In this document: in pieces, positions 1-6,147 of the stretch | How the letters are laid out: each line of letters starts with the position of its first letter | How positions within the stretch are numbered: the stretch's first letter is position 1 | From: Pseudomonadota bacterium | GTDB lineage: Bacteria > Pseudomonadota > Gammaproteobacteria > Pseudomonadales > Azotimanducaceae | Assembly: GCA_009936895.1 (NCBI GenBank) | Contig: JAACDS010000369.1 | Coordinates: 1-6,147 of the forward strand | DNA length: 6,147 bases | Direction of reading: 5' to 3' | Translations under genes and position numbers: made by a program | The notes under the pieces: model-generated | What the model was told of the DNA's origin: nothing | Databases searched by the model: none | Seen by the model: only the letters and a program-made list of their open reading frames with translations

Positions 1-1
1 A

Positions 2-805
2 ATCGTCGCCGAAGGCACTCACAAAGGTAAAACCATCCGCGAGCTTTTGGAAAGTGCCGCGACGGATATTCTTGGGCCAGGCCGCGAAGGTTCACAACCA
101 TTTCCTATACTGATTAAGTGGCTTGACTGCCAAGATCGCTTATCGCTCCAAGTGCATCCGCCTGCCGCAATCGCACCCATACTGGGGGGCGAACCAAAAA
201 CTGAGAATTGGTACATCGCTGACTGTAACGAAGATGCCTCGCTGATCGTGGGGCTGAAGCAAGGCGTCACCCGTGAACAATTCACCAAAGCACTTAAAGG
301 CAATAAAGTGGCCGCCTGCGTGCATCGTTTCCCCGTAAAACCAGGCGATTCGATCCTTGTAGAGAGCGGGCGTATACACGCGATCGACGCGGGCAATTTA
401 ATTCTAGAGATCCAGCAAAACTCAGACACCACTTATCGGGTCTACGACTGGGGACGCGTCGGGCTAGACGGTGCCCCGCGACAATTACACCCCGAAGAAT
501 CACTCCAATCGATCGATTTTGAAGACTTCGAACCCAGGCCACTCAAGATAGTGCCTGGGGAACAGACGTTGGCCGACTGTAAAGAGTTTCGCATTCGCAG
601 ATTCGAACTGAAACCTGGTGACGAAGCGCTGGAGCTTCCAGCTGGAGAAAGTGCACGCCTAATCCATATTTTGAGTGGTGCGCTTACTGATATGACTAGC
701 GGTCTAGGGCTAACAAAGGGTAACAACTATTTGCAAGCTTACGTAACCGCAGCTAGCCTGAAGGCTGAAGAACCTGTGACATTGCTGATTACAGACCAAT
801 TTTAA
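2..805 (+). CDS. manA: Mannose-6-phosphate isomerase, type I, 5'-truncated by window edge
   Basis: The enzyme interconverts mannose 6-phosphate and fructose 6-phosphate in the cytoplasm, linking glycolysis to GDP-mannose and polysaccharide synthesis. The frame is open from the window edge, giving 267 visible residues. Short bacterial type I enzymes have about 315-320, so roughly 50 N-terminal residues are missing. The TTG at 47 is an internal Leu codon, because family-like sequence (a GKTIRELL stretch) precedes it. Visible landmarks, counted from the first visible residue, are FPILIKWLD at 34-42, the zinc-ligand motif QVHP at 50-53 (Gln50, His52), the KTE/NWY segment with the likely ligand Glu68, GRIHAI with His126, and the hallmark EIQQNSDTTYRVYDWGR at 136-152, whose arginines lie at the active site. 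The C-terminal cupin-like part is shorter and more divergent, as usual. All expected metal ligands are present, so the gene looks intact apart from the cut. It is convergent with the ABC operon, and its promoter is outside the window. Confidence 0.95.
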   Translation: MVAEGTHKGKTIRELLESAATDILGPGREGSQPFPILIKWLDCQDRLSLQVHPPAAIAPILGGEPKTENWYIADCNEDASLIVGLKQGVTREQFTKALKGNKVAACVHRFPVKPGDSILVESGRIHAIDAGNLILEIQQNSDTTYRVYDWGRVGLDGAPRQLHPEESLQSIDFEDFEPRPLKIVPGEQTLADCKEFRIRRFELKPGDEALELPAGESARLIHILSGALTDMTSGLGLTKGNNYLQAYVTAASLKAEEPVTLLITDQF

Positions 806-878
806 GCGTAAGAATTTAACCTAAGCTCTTTTAACAAAATTTACAGCTTCTGCTAGATGCGATACACCAAAGTGGGAG

Positions 879-925
879 CTTACGCTATAAGCGCACAGAC
901 AAATGCTGTGCGCTTTTAGCGTGAG
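879..925 (+). terminator. Long stem-loop between convergent genes, probable terminator of manA
   Basis: The arms 879-898 and 906-925 pair at 19 of 20 positions, with one T-T mismatch at 888/916 and one G-T wobble at 881/923, around a 7-nt loop (899-905). The inner 10-bp stem (889-898 with 906-915, AAGCGCACAG/CTGTGCGCTT) is perfect and GC-rich. On the + strand it runs into TTTT at 914-917, so it can act as an intrinsic terminator for manA, 73 nt after its stop. On the minus strand there is no comparable T-run, but the structure lies 19 nt beyond the stop of the DUF4340 gene. It may therefore stop or stabilise both transcripts. The pairing is seen directly; the function is inferred. Confidence 0.7.
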
Positions 926-944
926 AATATTCTATTGACCCGAT

Positions 945-1979
945 TTATTCTTCTAAGGAGGAAGTCTCTTGCGGATCAGCTACGGCATCCAAATTATTTC
1001 CAGCAACCTCTTCTGGATCTTCATCAGGCTCGGGCTTTTCAATTAGCTTATCACCTGTTAAGTTATCGATGATGCGATTGCCATTGTATTGAGAAACTTC
1101 AAATAGCTCTTCAAAGCCAGTTACTTTGAGCCAGTAATTGTCGCCCTCCATAGTTTCAGCGAACTCATAAGTGCGGTCTTGATCGCCATAACTAACAACG
1201 ATTTTTGCTTTAATCACCTGCTCTTCGAGCGAGCCCATGAAAGCGCGGTCAAAACGAAGCGTTGCGAGGTTGCGAAGCTGTGTCTCAAACTCGTCGACCT
1301 TGAAGGTCTCGTCCTCTGCCAAACCATCGGCGAACCATTCGGTAGAGTCTATGTCCGACTCCGTGTCTTGGCTATCATCTTCATTTTCACTCTGCTCTAT
1401 GCGCCGAATCGTCAGGCCTTCGAGGTCTATAGACCGAATCTCACTCACTTCGATTTGGAGCAAATCCTTATCCTGCCAATCAGCAATTTCAGCCGGCAAA
1501 TCGTAACTGCCAATCGTTACGGCATATATCTTGTCCTGATCGGCAAGGCGCACATGATTACGACGTGCGCCAGCACCCGTGCCGAGATAGAATTCAGCGA
1601 CGGACTTATCGTCGTTAAGTAGCTTAAGATAGCGCTGAAAGCGATCCCCACTCACTTCAAAACGATTGGCCGAACTCGGCGAACTGGCAACGGCAAGGCC
1701 GTATTCAAGTCCTTCCAAGCGTTCCAAAAGACGATCTACACGATCGACATTAACAGGAAAGTCTTCTGCCGTGAGCCAAGCCTCGCCTTCGCTTTTGAGT
1801 TCAACAAGATTCCCATTGTTGTCCTCAATTCGAATTCCGTCAATTAGCTCACGATTGAAATCGAGTAGTTTTTGGATGCCCGCATGGCCTTGTAATTCAT
1901 CACCACTTGAAATAACGAAATAAGCGGCCAATACTTGAAGCACTAGGAGTATACTTAGTAGATAATTCTTTTTCATCAT
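945..1979 (-). CDS. DUF4340-type membrane-anchored protein, ABC system companion
   Basis: This 344-residue protein has a short basic N-terminus and a hydrophobic helix at about residues 5-23, with no cleavage motif that I can recognise, so it is probably an N-terminal anchor with the rest outside the cytoplasm. The body matches the DUF4340 pattern by eye. It has an early beta-rich stretch with a W-L-T motif (68-70), then YLGTGAGARRNHVRL (131-145) followed by IYAV and a D-W-x-D-K-D-L-L segment (167-174). A second strand/helix unit lies at 281-306 (YWLKVTGFEELFEVSQYNG). Two acidic low-complexity stretches occur at about 197-215 and 315-344. It starts 1 nt after the stop of the permease/GldG fusion, with only a weak GCGGA-like ribosome site, so translation is probably coupled. 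Met1 and Met2 are adjacent and either could be used. DUF4340 proteins commonly follow GldF/GldG-type genes. Their biochemical role is unknown, and a structural or accessory part in the transporter is an inference. Confidence 0.8.
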   Translation of the reverse strand: MMKKNYLLSILLVLQVLAAYFVISSGDELQGHAGIQKLLDFNRELIDGIRIEDNNGNLVELKSEGEAWLTAEDFPVNVDRVDRLLERLEGLEYGLAVASSPSSANRFEVSGDRFQRYLKLLNDDKSVAEFYLGTGAGARRNHVRLADQDKIYAVTIGSYDLPAEIADWQDKDLLQIEVSEIRSIDLEGLTIRRIEQSENEDDSQDTESDIDSTEWFADGLAEDETFKVDEFETQLRNLATLRFDRAFMGSLEEQVIKAKIVVSYGDQDRTYEFAETMEGDNYWLKVTGFEELFEVSQYNGNRIIDNLTGDKLIEKPEPDEDPEEVAGNNLDAVADPQETSSLEE

Positions 1980-1980
1980 A

Positions 1981-4878
1981 TTAAATTTCCGCTAAAAATT
2001 TTTCATATTGAGCACGTTTGCGACGATTGAGTATCATGCGAATCATCCAAACAATTATCAGCCCTGCTAGTGCGGCGGCGTAGTTACCATACTCCCAGGA
2101 ACGACGTTGCGAATCTTTTATAGGGTCTAGCGTACGAGCGAGTTGCGCTCGACTACGTATGCTAAGTAAACCTGAGTCATCGAGCGACCAGTCGACGAGA
2201 TTCTGCAAGAACTCGACTGGTGCAACATACTCGGAGCCCAAGCCCTGAGATGCGATAGAGAGAACCATGTCTTCAGCAAAGTTATTACTGCCGATCACAA
2301 CCAAACAGGCGGAATCCGAGGAGCTTTGAATCACAGAACCGTAAACCATACTTTCATCTTCCGCGGATGCATCGCCGGTCTTTTCACTGTCTTCCTCCTC
2401 GCCTTCAGAATTCTCTGGAAGCAACGGTGATTCCTTGTCTTTGAAATAAGATTCGAAGCGTCCTTTACTGGTTGCTGCCAGAGTATGCTCATTGCGAGCG
2501 ACACCAGGAACGAATCCCTTTAGTGGATACAATTGGTAATCAGGCAGCACATTAACATCGTCCGAAGCCCAGCTGTTAGCAGATGATTTAACAAGCTGAG
2601 CCACTTCACGTCCAGTGTGCTTTTCAGCATCTACAACAACGGGAGAAGCCCAATTGAAAGTAAGTTGGTTCAGTCCCGCAGTTACGGGGTGCTCCGCATA
2701 TAAACCCTCTTGACGAATGTCGGGGAAATGTGGATAAGGCATCATCACGATCTCATTAACGGACACTGGTCCCACTCGACGCGGAACAGGAATCGGTAAG
2801 GATGCATTTTGTGGATCTAAAACCATTTCGTTCTTAATGGTGAAGCCCATGCTCATAAGCCAATCATCGAGGCCTGAATTGTAGGATGCAGCAACCAAAC
2901 GGCTATTACTGAGGTTTGCGTTAAATGACGCGGTTGAGACAACGACCGAACCACCCTGCATGAGGAATTGATCGACAGCAAAGATTGCCTTTTCAGATAA
3001 ATTCTCGGGAGCGAGCAACAGCAACATGTCCGTATCAGCTGGAACGCTGCCTTCGGAGAGATCCGCATCAATCACGCGCACATTCTCTTCGAGGACAGCT
3101 CGCAAGTCATTATAAGTCTTACCCGATGGTGGCGGCATGTAAGGATTTTGCTGCTGCGGACGCTCAGGGGCGACGAGGGCAACTGTCTTCAAATAACCCG
3201 GAGCCATGCGCTTGAGCGCGGTCTCAATATTATTTTTCAGGCTACTGCCAGAGAGCTCCTCCGGCAGGCTGATTTGTACGGATTCATTGCTACCTTCCAA
3301 GACCATGTAGAACCAAAAAGGTTGCGTGTCGAAAAGCCCTGCAATCTGCGGCACAAAGCCGTATTGATCATTAAGCTGTTGTGCGAGTTGACCGTCTCCT
3401 CCTTCAGGGTCGACAAATTCGTAATTTAACTTGCCTGCAGATTCCTCAGTCATGCTCTTTAGCGTACTCTCCAAAGCACCTCGGAAATCGGCAAAAGCTA
3501 GCGGTAATTTGTCCGTAGGCGAAACGTAAGCTTTGAAACTCACCTCGGCTGACAAGTCACTGTAAACATCTCCACCAGCTCGGAAGCTGCTGATGACTTT
3601 ACGCAAGGCTGCGGTAATCGCATATTCAGGATTATTGAGCAATACCTCAGGATCTCCTCGACCACTCGATTGGACTTCAATCAGATCATTAAAGGATAGC
3701 ACCTCGTATTCGTCACCATATGCAATCACGAGATCGAAATATGAATTCACAACGCCCGCTTCATATCGACTCGCCATACGGAACGGCACCGGCCGAATGC
3801 CATACTTATCGGCTGCTTCAGCTTCAACATCATCATTGCTATGAGGGTCGATAAATTCAACACGCAGTTTAGAACCACCTGCAACTTGATACTCTTCTAA
3901 TAAGTCTTTAAGTTGCGGTATTAACGGTTCAAGGAGTGGATGGCTCTTTTGCGAGAAGTAACCACGAATCAACAATGGTTCGGCCGCCTGAGCAATGTAA
4001 TCCTTCGTTGCCGAGGACAGAGAGTAAGACTTGCCCTCAGTTAGGTCAACGCGTGCCACACGCACTGAGTCCAACCAGACGTTAGCTACTAACAAATTGG
4101 CAATTGTCAGCCAGGTGAAGAGAAGCCACTGGCGATGATGGCTTTTAACCGGATTTCCCGCCCATCGTAACCGCTCTAAGCTGAGAATGTTCAACGTCAT
4201 AAAAACGCCTACGATCGACAAATAGTAATAAATGTCGCGAACATCCAAAACGCCACGAGTGATAGAATCAAAACGCGACCCGCTGCCAATCAACTCAAGT
4301 ATTCCAGCGACTTTGTGACTAAACAGCGTCGTCAACATATTCGATCCGATCAAATAAAACGCTCCTGCGCAAGCCACCGTAAGAATGAGAGCAACAATAG
4401 GATTATCCGTACGGCCACTCATATAAAGCCCAATTGACACATAAGCCGCCGCTAAGAACAAACTAGCAATGTAACCACCAATCACCGGCCCCCAATCTAG
4501 AGACCCCATGATAGAAACAGAAAAGGCCAAAGGAAGCGTCAACGCGAGTCCCAAGGCAACCAGCGTCAGGTTTGCGAGAAACTTGCCCATTACAATCTGT
4601 AAGGCACCTACTGGGCTGGTCAGCAGGTTTTCAATTGTACCTGAACGACGCTCTTCCGACCAGGTGCGCATACTAAGCGCGCCGACCAGAAAAATTAACA
4701 GGACTGGAATCCAGCTGAAGAACGGTTTCATGTCCGCAATGTTTCTGGCAAAAAATGCCTCCGCCCAAAAGAACACAAACAGAGTCACCGCTAAAAATGC
4801 TCCCATAAAAAGCCATGCTGCTGGCGAGGCAAAATAAGCATTAAACTCCTTACAAAAAATCTTACTAAGATACTTCAT
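1981..4878 (-). CDS. Fused ABC-2 permease (GldF-like) and GldG-like auxiliary protein
   Basis: One 965-residue frame joins two proteins usually encoded separately. Residues 1-234 form an ABC-2 permease with six probable helices (about 20-39, 53-70, 101-122, 130-152, 160-178, 216-234) and the cytoplasmic motif EERRSGTIENLLTSPV (75-90) that typifies NosY/GldF permeases. A basic linker (235-250) leads into a seventh helix (251-268). A large extracytoplasmic GldG/ABC_transp_aux region (about 270-925) follows, and a last helix (931-949) is followed by a basic tail. Residues 617-650 carry the family's Rossmann-like stretch, with a string of Leu, then APENLSEKAI and FLMQGGSVVV. Residues 821-843 are an acidic linker. 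Topology fits the positive-inside rule, with both termini and the fusion linker in the cytoplasm. No Met codon lies near the junction, so a separate GldG start is unlikely. The start at 4878 is supported by a strong Shine-Dalgarno. The substrate is unknown. The GldG part appears to contain an internal duplication, listed separately. Confidence 0.9.
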   Translation of the reverse strand: MKYLSKIFCKEFNAYFASPAAWLFMGAFLAVTLFVFFWAEAFFARNIADMKPFFSWIPVLLIFLVGALSMRTWSEERRSGTIENLLTSPVGALQIVMGKFLANLTLVALGLALTLPLAFSVSIMGSLDWGPVIGGYIASLFLAAAYVSIGLYMSGRTDNPIVALILTVACAGAFYLIGSNMLTTLFSHKVAGILELIGSGSRFDSITRGVLDVRDIYYYLSIVGVFMTLNILSLERLRWAGNPVKSHHRQWLLFTWLTIANLLVANVWLDSVRVARVDLTEGKSYSLSSATKDYIAQAAEPLLIRGYFSQKSHPLLEPLIPQLKDLLEEYQVAGGSKLRVEFIDPHSNDDVEAEAADKYGIRPVPFRMASRYEAGVVNSYFDLVIAYGDEYEVLSFNDLIEVQSSGRGDPEVLLNNPEYAITAALRKVISSFRAGGDVYSDLSAEVSFKAYVSPTDKLPLAFADFRGALESTLKSMTEESAGKLNYEFVDPEGGDGQLAQQLNDQYGFVPQIAGLFDTQPFWFYMVLEGSNESVQISLPEELSGSSLKNNIETALKRMAPGYLKTVALVAPERPQQQNPYMPPPSGKTYNDLRAVLEENVRVIDADLSEGSVPADTDMLLLLAPENLSEKAIFAVDQFLMQGGSVVVSTASFNANLSNSRLVAASYNSGLDDWLMSMGFTIKNEMVLDPQNASLPIPVPRRVGPVSVNEIVMMPYPHFPDIRQEGLYAEHPVTAGLNQLTFNWASPVVVDAEKHTGREVAQLVKSSANSWASDDVNVLPDYQLYPLKGFVPGVARNEHTLAATSKGRFESYFKDKESPLLPENSEGEEEDSEKTGDASAEDESMVYGSVIQSSSDSACLVVIGSNNFAEDMVLSIASQGLGSEYVAPVEFLQNLVDWSLDDSGLLSIRSRAQLARTLDPIKDSQRRSWEYGNYAAALAGLIIVWMIRMILNRRKRAQYEKFLAEI
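3199..3978 (-). repeat. Tandem duplicated module inside the GldG-like domain
   Basis: Two stretches of the fusion protein share the same order of motifs. Copy 1 spans about residues 301-432 (nt 3978-3583) and copy 2 about 445-560 (nt 3546-3199). Both open with a short strand (IRGYFS / FKAYVS) and a helical stretch, then KLxxEF[IV]DP (337-345 / 483-491), then YG 14-15 residues later (359-360 / 506-507). After a strand-rich part, both close with IxxAL[RK][KR] (421-427 / 551-557). Similarity is low outside these anchors, so the duplication is old and cannot be seen at DNA level. GldG relatives that I know show this module once before the Rossmann-like part. The repeat call rests on reading by eye, without a computed alignment. 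Confidence 0.6.
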
Positions 4879-4885
4879 AATAAAC

Positions 4886-4892
4886 CCTCCTT
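4886..4892 (-). promoter_or_regulatory. Strong Shine-Dalgarno for the permease/GldG fusion
   Basis: The minus strand reads AAGGAGG here, a full match to the anti-16S core, followed by a 7-nt spacer and the ATG at 4878. It overlaps the TAA stop of the ATPase gene (4893-4891). Ribosomes finishing the ATPase would therefore end on this site, which suggests coupled translation. It fixes the fusion-gene start. Confidence 0.85.
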
Positions 4893-5826
4893 ATGCGGCC
4901 GTGGATTGTGCGGTGTTTACTTCAGCGAAGACTGTTTCGAGGTTACGCACCTCCGGCGACAAACTATAAAGTTTATCCCCTGCACTGGCGATAGCAGCGG
5001 CGACTTCCGGCGCAACTAACTCTCCACAATCAAGCAAGTAAGAAGACTTGCCATCGGCGGACTCCAGCTTCTCAACTTTCGAACCACCCGCGACACAAGC
5101 GAGGTAGTCGCTAGCCTCCCCGCTATCAATTGCCAAGCGCAACTGACGTCCAGATTGCAAGTCCGCAATTAATGAATCGACCACGAGCTTACCGTCCCGC
5201 ATAATCAAGACACGTTCACACACTGCCTGCACTTCTTGCAAGATGTGTGTCGAAAGAATGACTGTAGCGGTCTTTGCTAATTCACGGATGAGCTCGCGCA
5301 TCTGTAAAATTTGCGTCGGGTCAAGTCCATTAGTAGGCTCGTCCAGAATAATAATATCCGGACTATGAAGAATGGCTTGCGCGACACCGACCCGTTGGCG
5401 GTAACCACGAGACAGCGTTTGGATTGACGATGTCGCCTTTTCGTTAAGGGAAGTGCGACGGACCGCATCAACCACTGCCGGCTGAATTCTAACATCCTCA
5501 ACACCATGCAAGTGGGCTTGATATTTGAGATAATCTATCACCGTCATCTCCGGCCAAACCGGACAATTTTCCGGCAAATAGCCAATACGAGCCTGAATCG
5601 CTCGCGTATCCGCATCAATTTGTAGCTGATCCACCTCAATCGATCCAGACGTCGGCTCCAAATAGCCAGTCAACATTTTCATGATCGTCGTTTTACCCGC
5701 ACCGTTGTGTCCGAGTAATCCGACGACTTCGCCCTTATTGATTTCAAACGACACATTATCGACCGCCTTGAAATCACCATAATTTCTAAATAGAGAATTT
5801 ACCTTAATCATCTTACTTATCGCCAT
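4891..5826 (-). CDS. ABC transporter ATP-binding protein, GldA/NatA type
   Basis: This 311-residue cytoplasmic ATPase is expected to drive the permease encoded next. All nucleotide-binding motifs are present: Walker A GHNGAGKTT (39-47), a Q-loop region YLPENCPVWPEMTV (83-96) with Glu in place of the classic Gln (common in this subfamily), the variant signature LSRGYRQRVG (138-147), Walker B IIILDEPTNGLDP (158-170) with catalytic Glu163, and the H-loop STH (192-194). About 90 residues after the core form a C-terminal extension typical of GldA/NatA-like proteins. Length is normal (about 300-310). The first ATG (5826) lacks a recognisable ribosome site, and an in-frame stop at 5838-5836 rules out a longer protein. 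The second Met (codon 6, at 5811) begins MIKVNSLFRNYG, which matches where relatives usually start, so the true start may be there. It is first in a three-gene operon and ends 12 nt before the fusion gene. GldA is the nearest familiar name, but a gliding role is unproven. Confidence 0.93.
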   Translation of the reverse strand: MAISKMIKVNSLFRNYGDFKAVDNVSFEINKGEVVGLLGHNGAGKTTIMKMLTGYLEPTSGSIEVDQLQIDADTRAIQARIGYLPENCPVWPEMTVIDYLKYQAHLHGVEDVRIQPAVVDAVRRTSLNEKATSSIQTLSRGYRQRVGVAQAILHSPDIIILDEPTNGLDPTQILQMRELIRELAKTATVILSTHILQEVQAVCERVLIMRDGKLVVDSLIADLQSGRQLRLAIDSGEASDYLACVAGGSKVEKLESADGKSSYLLDCGELVAPEVAAAIASAGDKLYSLSPEVRNLETVFAEVNTAQSTAA

Positions 5827-5910
5827 TAAGTTATGTTAGTTTAAACAGGATTGTCCAAAGGCATAGGCAAACCCTGCTGGGGTGGTTGGAGTCGGAAACA
5901 TCCGGGTATT

Positions 5911-5936
5911 AATATATAAAGCGTGTCTTTTAACAA
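5911..5936 (-). promoter_or_regulatory. Weak promoter candidate for the ABC operon
   Basis: On the minus strand, TTGTTA (5936-5931) resembles a -35 box and TATATT (5916-5911) a -10 box. The spacer is only 14 nt; using TATTAA (5914-5909) gives 16 nt. Transcription would start about 75-80 nt before the ATPase ATG, leaving a moderate leader. The A/T richness here makes chance matches likely, and the sigma factors of this organism are unknown. Confidence 0.25.
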
Positions 5937-5942
5937 ACACGC
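5921..5942. repeat. Inverted repeat upstream of the ABC operon
   Basis: GCGTGT (5921-5926) and ACACGC (5937-5942) are perfect 6-bp arms around a 10-nt A/T-rich centre. On the minus strand the second arm is followed by TTTATATATT, so it could be a weak terminator for a gene to the right. Because it overlaps the -35 candidate, it could instead be an operator half-site pair. The arms are seen directly; either role is inferred. Confidence 0.45.
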
Positions 5943-6016
5943 ATTCTCGCCAAAGAATGAAACGACTGAACGAAACAGATTCTGACTTCATAATTTCCAA
6001 AAACACTAGACTGTCT

Positions 6017-6030
6017 CTTTTTTAAAAAAG
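6017..6030. repeat. Perfect 14-bp A/T palindrome
   Basis: CTTTTTTAAAAAAG is a perfect palindrome with no spacer. Its first ten bases (CTTTTTTAAA) recur at 6037-6046, exactly 20 nt downstream, so the two copies lie on the same helical face. The sequence is directly visible; its role is unknown. Confidence 0.6.
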
Positions 6031-6033
6031 TTC

Positions 6034-6061
6034 CCCCTTTTTTAAATATTAATAAAAGGGG
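6034..6061. repeat. Inverted repeat CCCCTTTT/AAAAGGGG
   Basis: Arms 6034-6041 and 6054-6061 are perfect 8-bp complements around a 12-nt A/T-rich loop, and three more pairs (6042-6044 with 6050-6052) form if T6053 is bulged out. It resembles a stem-loop from an intergenic repeat or a terminator, but no clear T-run follows on either strand. Confidence 0.55.
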
Positions 6062-6147
6062 TGAAGTTAAGGAACGTAACAAAACAATAGGGGCTATGCT
6101 CCTTTGCAGTCCTTTCTCACCATTAGCTCGTTGCCATGATTGAGACG

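Larger units (their letters stand above)
5827..6147. other. Upstream intergenic region of the ABC operon, no gene recognised
   Basis: This 321-nt stretch holds no convincing gene. It contains an inverted repeat (5921-5942) with a weak promoter candidate for the minus-strand operon, and AT-rich palindromes at 6017-6061. From the right edge, one minus-strand frame stays open from 6145 to a TAA at 5932-5930 (71 codons), but it has no good start, ribosome site or family resemblance. Another short minus frame open from the edge stops at a TAG near 6095 and could be the tail of a neighbouring gene, but it is too short to judge. Confidence 0.6.

Noticed and set aside
47..805. TTG at 47 as the start of the mannose-6-phosphate isomerase.
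   Set aside because: The frame continues upstream to the window edge with family-like residues, and a start here would remove the usual N-terminal part of the enzyme.
1179..1622. A 147-codon plus-strand open frame opposite the DUF4340 gene.
   Set aside because: It is a shadow of the minus-strand gene, which has a recognisable family and operon position. The plus frame has no ribosome site and no family resemblance.
4508..4837. A 109-codon plus-strand open frame opposite the permease region.
   Set aside because: It is antisense to well-formed membrane helices. Its Lys/Ala/Thr-rich product is what reversed hydrophobic codons produce, and no start signal is present.
5860..5890. A possible riboswitch or small terminator (CCC-AGCA-GGG stem) in the operon leader.
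   Set aside because: The stem is only 3 bp with a short T-run, and no known riboswitch core could be recognised.
5836..5901. A 21-codon minus-strand upstream ORF just before the ATPase gene, in the same frame.
   Set aside because: It has no ribosome site and no run of one amino acid as in attenuation leaders. Its stop merely closes the ATPase frame upstream. It could occur by chance.
5930..6145. A 71-codon minus-strand open frame from the right edge.
   Set aside because: It crosses the A/T palindromes, has no convincing start, and its composition does not resemble a folded protein. It is more likely a chance or repeat-derived opening.

Overview
The window looks like ordinary chromosomal DNA from a Gram-negative-type bacterium. 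Coding density is high, base composition is moderate, genes are tightly packed, and the main operon encodes inner-membrane proteins with large extracytoplasmic parts. The lineage cannot be fixed from this sequence. The fused permease/GldG-type gene next to a DUF4340-type gene tentatively suggests the Verrucomicrobiota or a related group, but this is a low-confidence inference. No tRNA, rRNA, CRISPR array, transposase or phage gene was seen.

Layout. Positions 2-805 (+) hold the 3' part of a type I mannose-6-phosphate isomerase gene (manA) whose start lies outside the window. Positions 806-944 form a short convergent intergenic region with a long, nearly perfect stem-loop at 879-925, probably a transcription terminator. 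Positions 945-5826 (minus strand) hold a compact three-gene operon. In transcription order it encodes an ABC transporter ATPase (GldA/NatA type, 5826-4891), a 965-residue fusion of a GldF-type permease and a GldG-type auxiliary protein (4878-1981), and a membrane-anchored DUF4340-type protein (1979-945). Gene spacings are 12 nt and 1 nt, and the Shine-Dalgarno of the second gene overlaps the stop codon of the first. Positions 5827-6147 are non-coding as far as can be judged. They carry AT-rich palindromes, an inverted repeat and a weak promoter candidate for the operon.

How the genes work together. The ATPase would energise the fused membrane protein. Its N-terminal six-helix part is the ABC-2 permease and its large C-terminal part is a GldG/ABC_transp_aux extracytoplasmic domain anchored by helices at both ends. 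The DUF4340 protein is a known genomic companion of such systems, anchored by one N-terminal helix. The substrate is unknown. Relatives are named after gliding motility in Flavobacterium, but many carriers do not glide, so a motility role should not be assumed. manA is convergent with the operon and belongs to a separate transcription unit.

Most notable: GldF and GldG are joined into one polypeptide, and the GldG part appears to contain a tandem duplication of its first extracytoplasmic module. The rest looks ordinary, and I found no clear evidence of a wholly new system.
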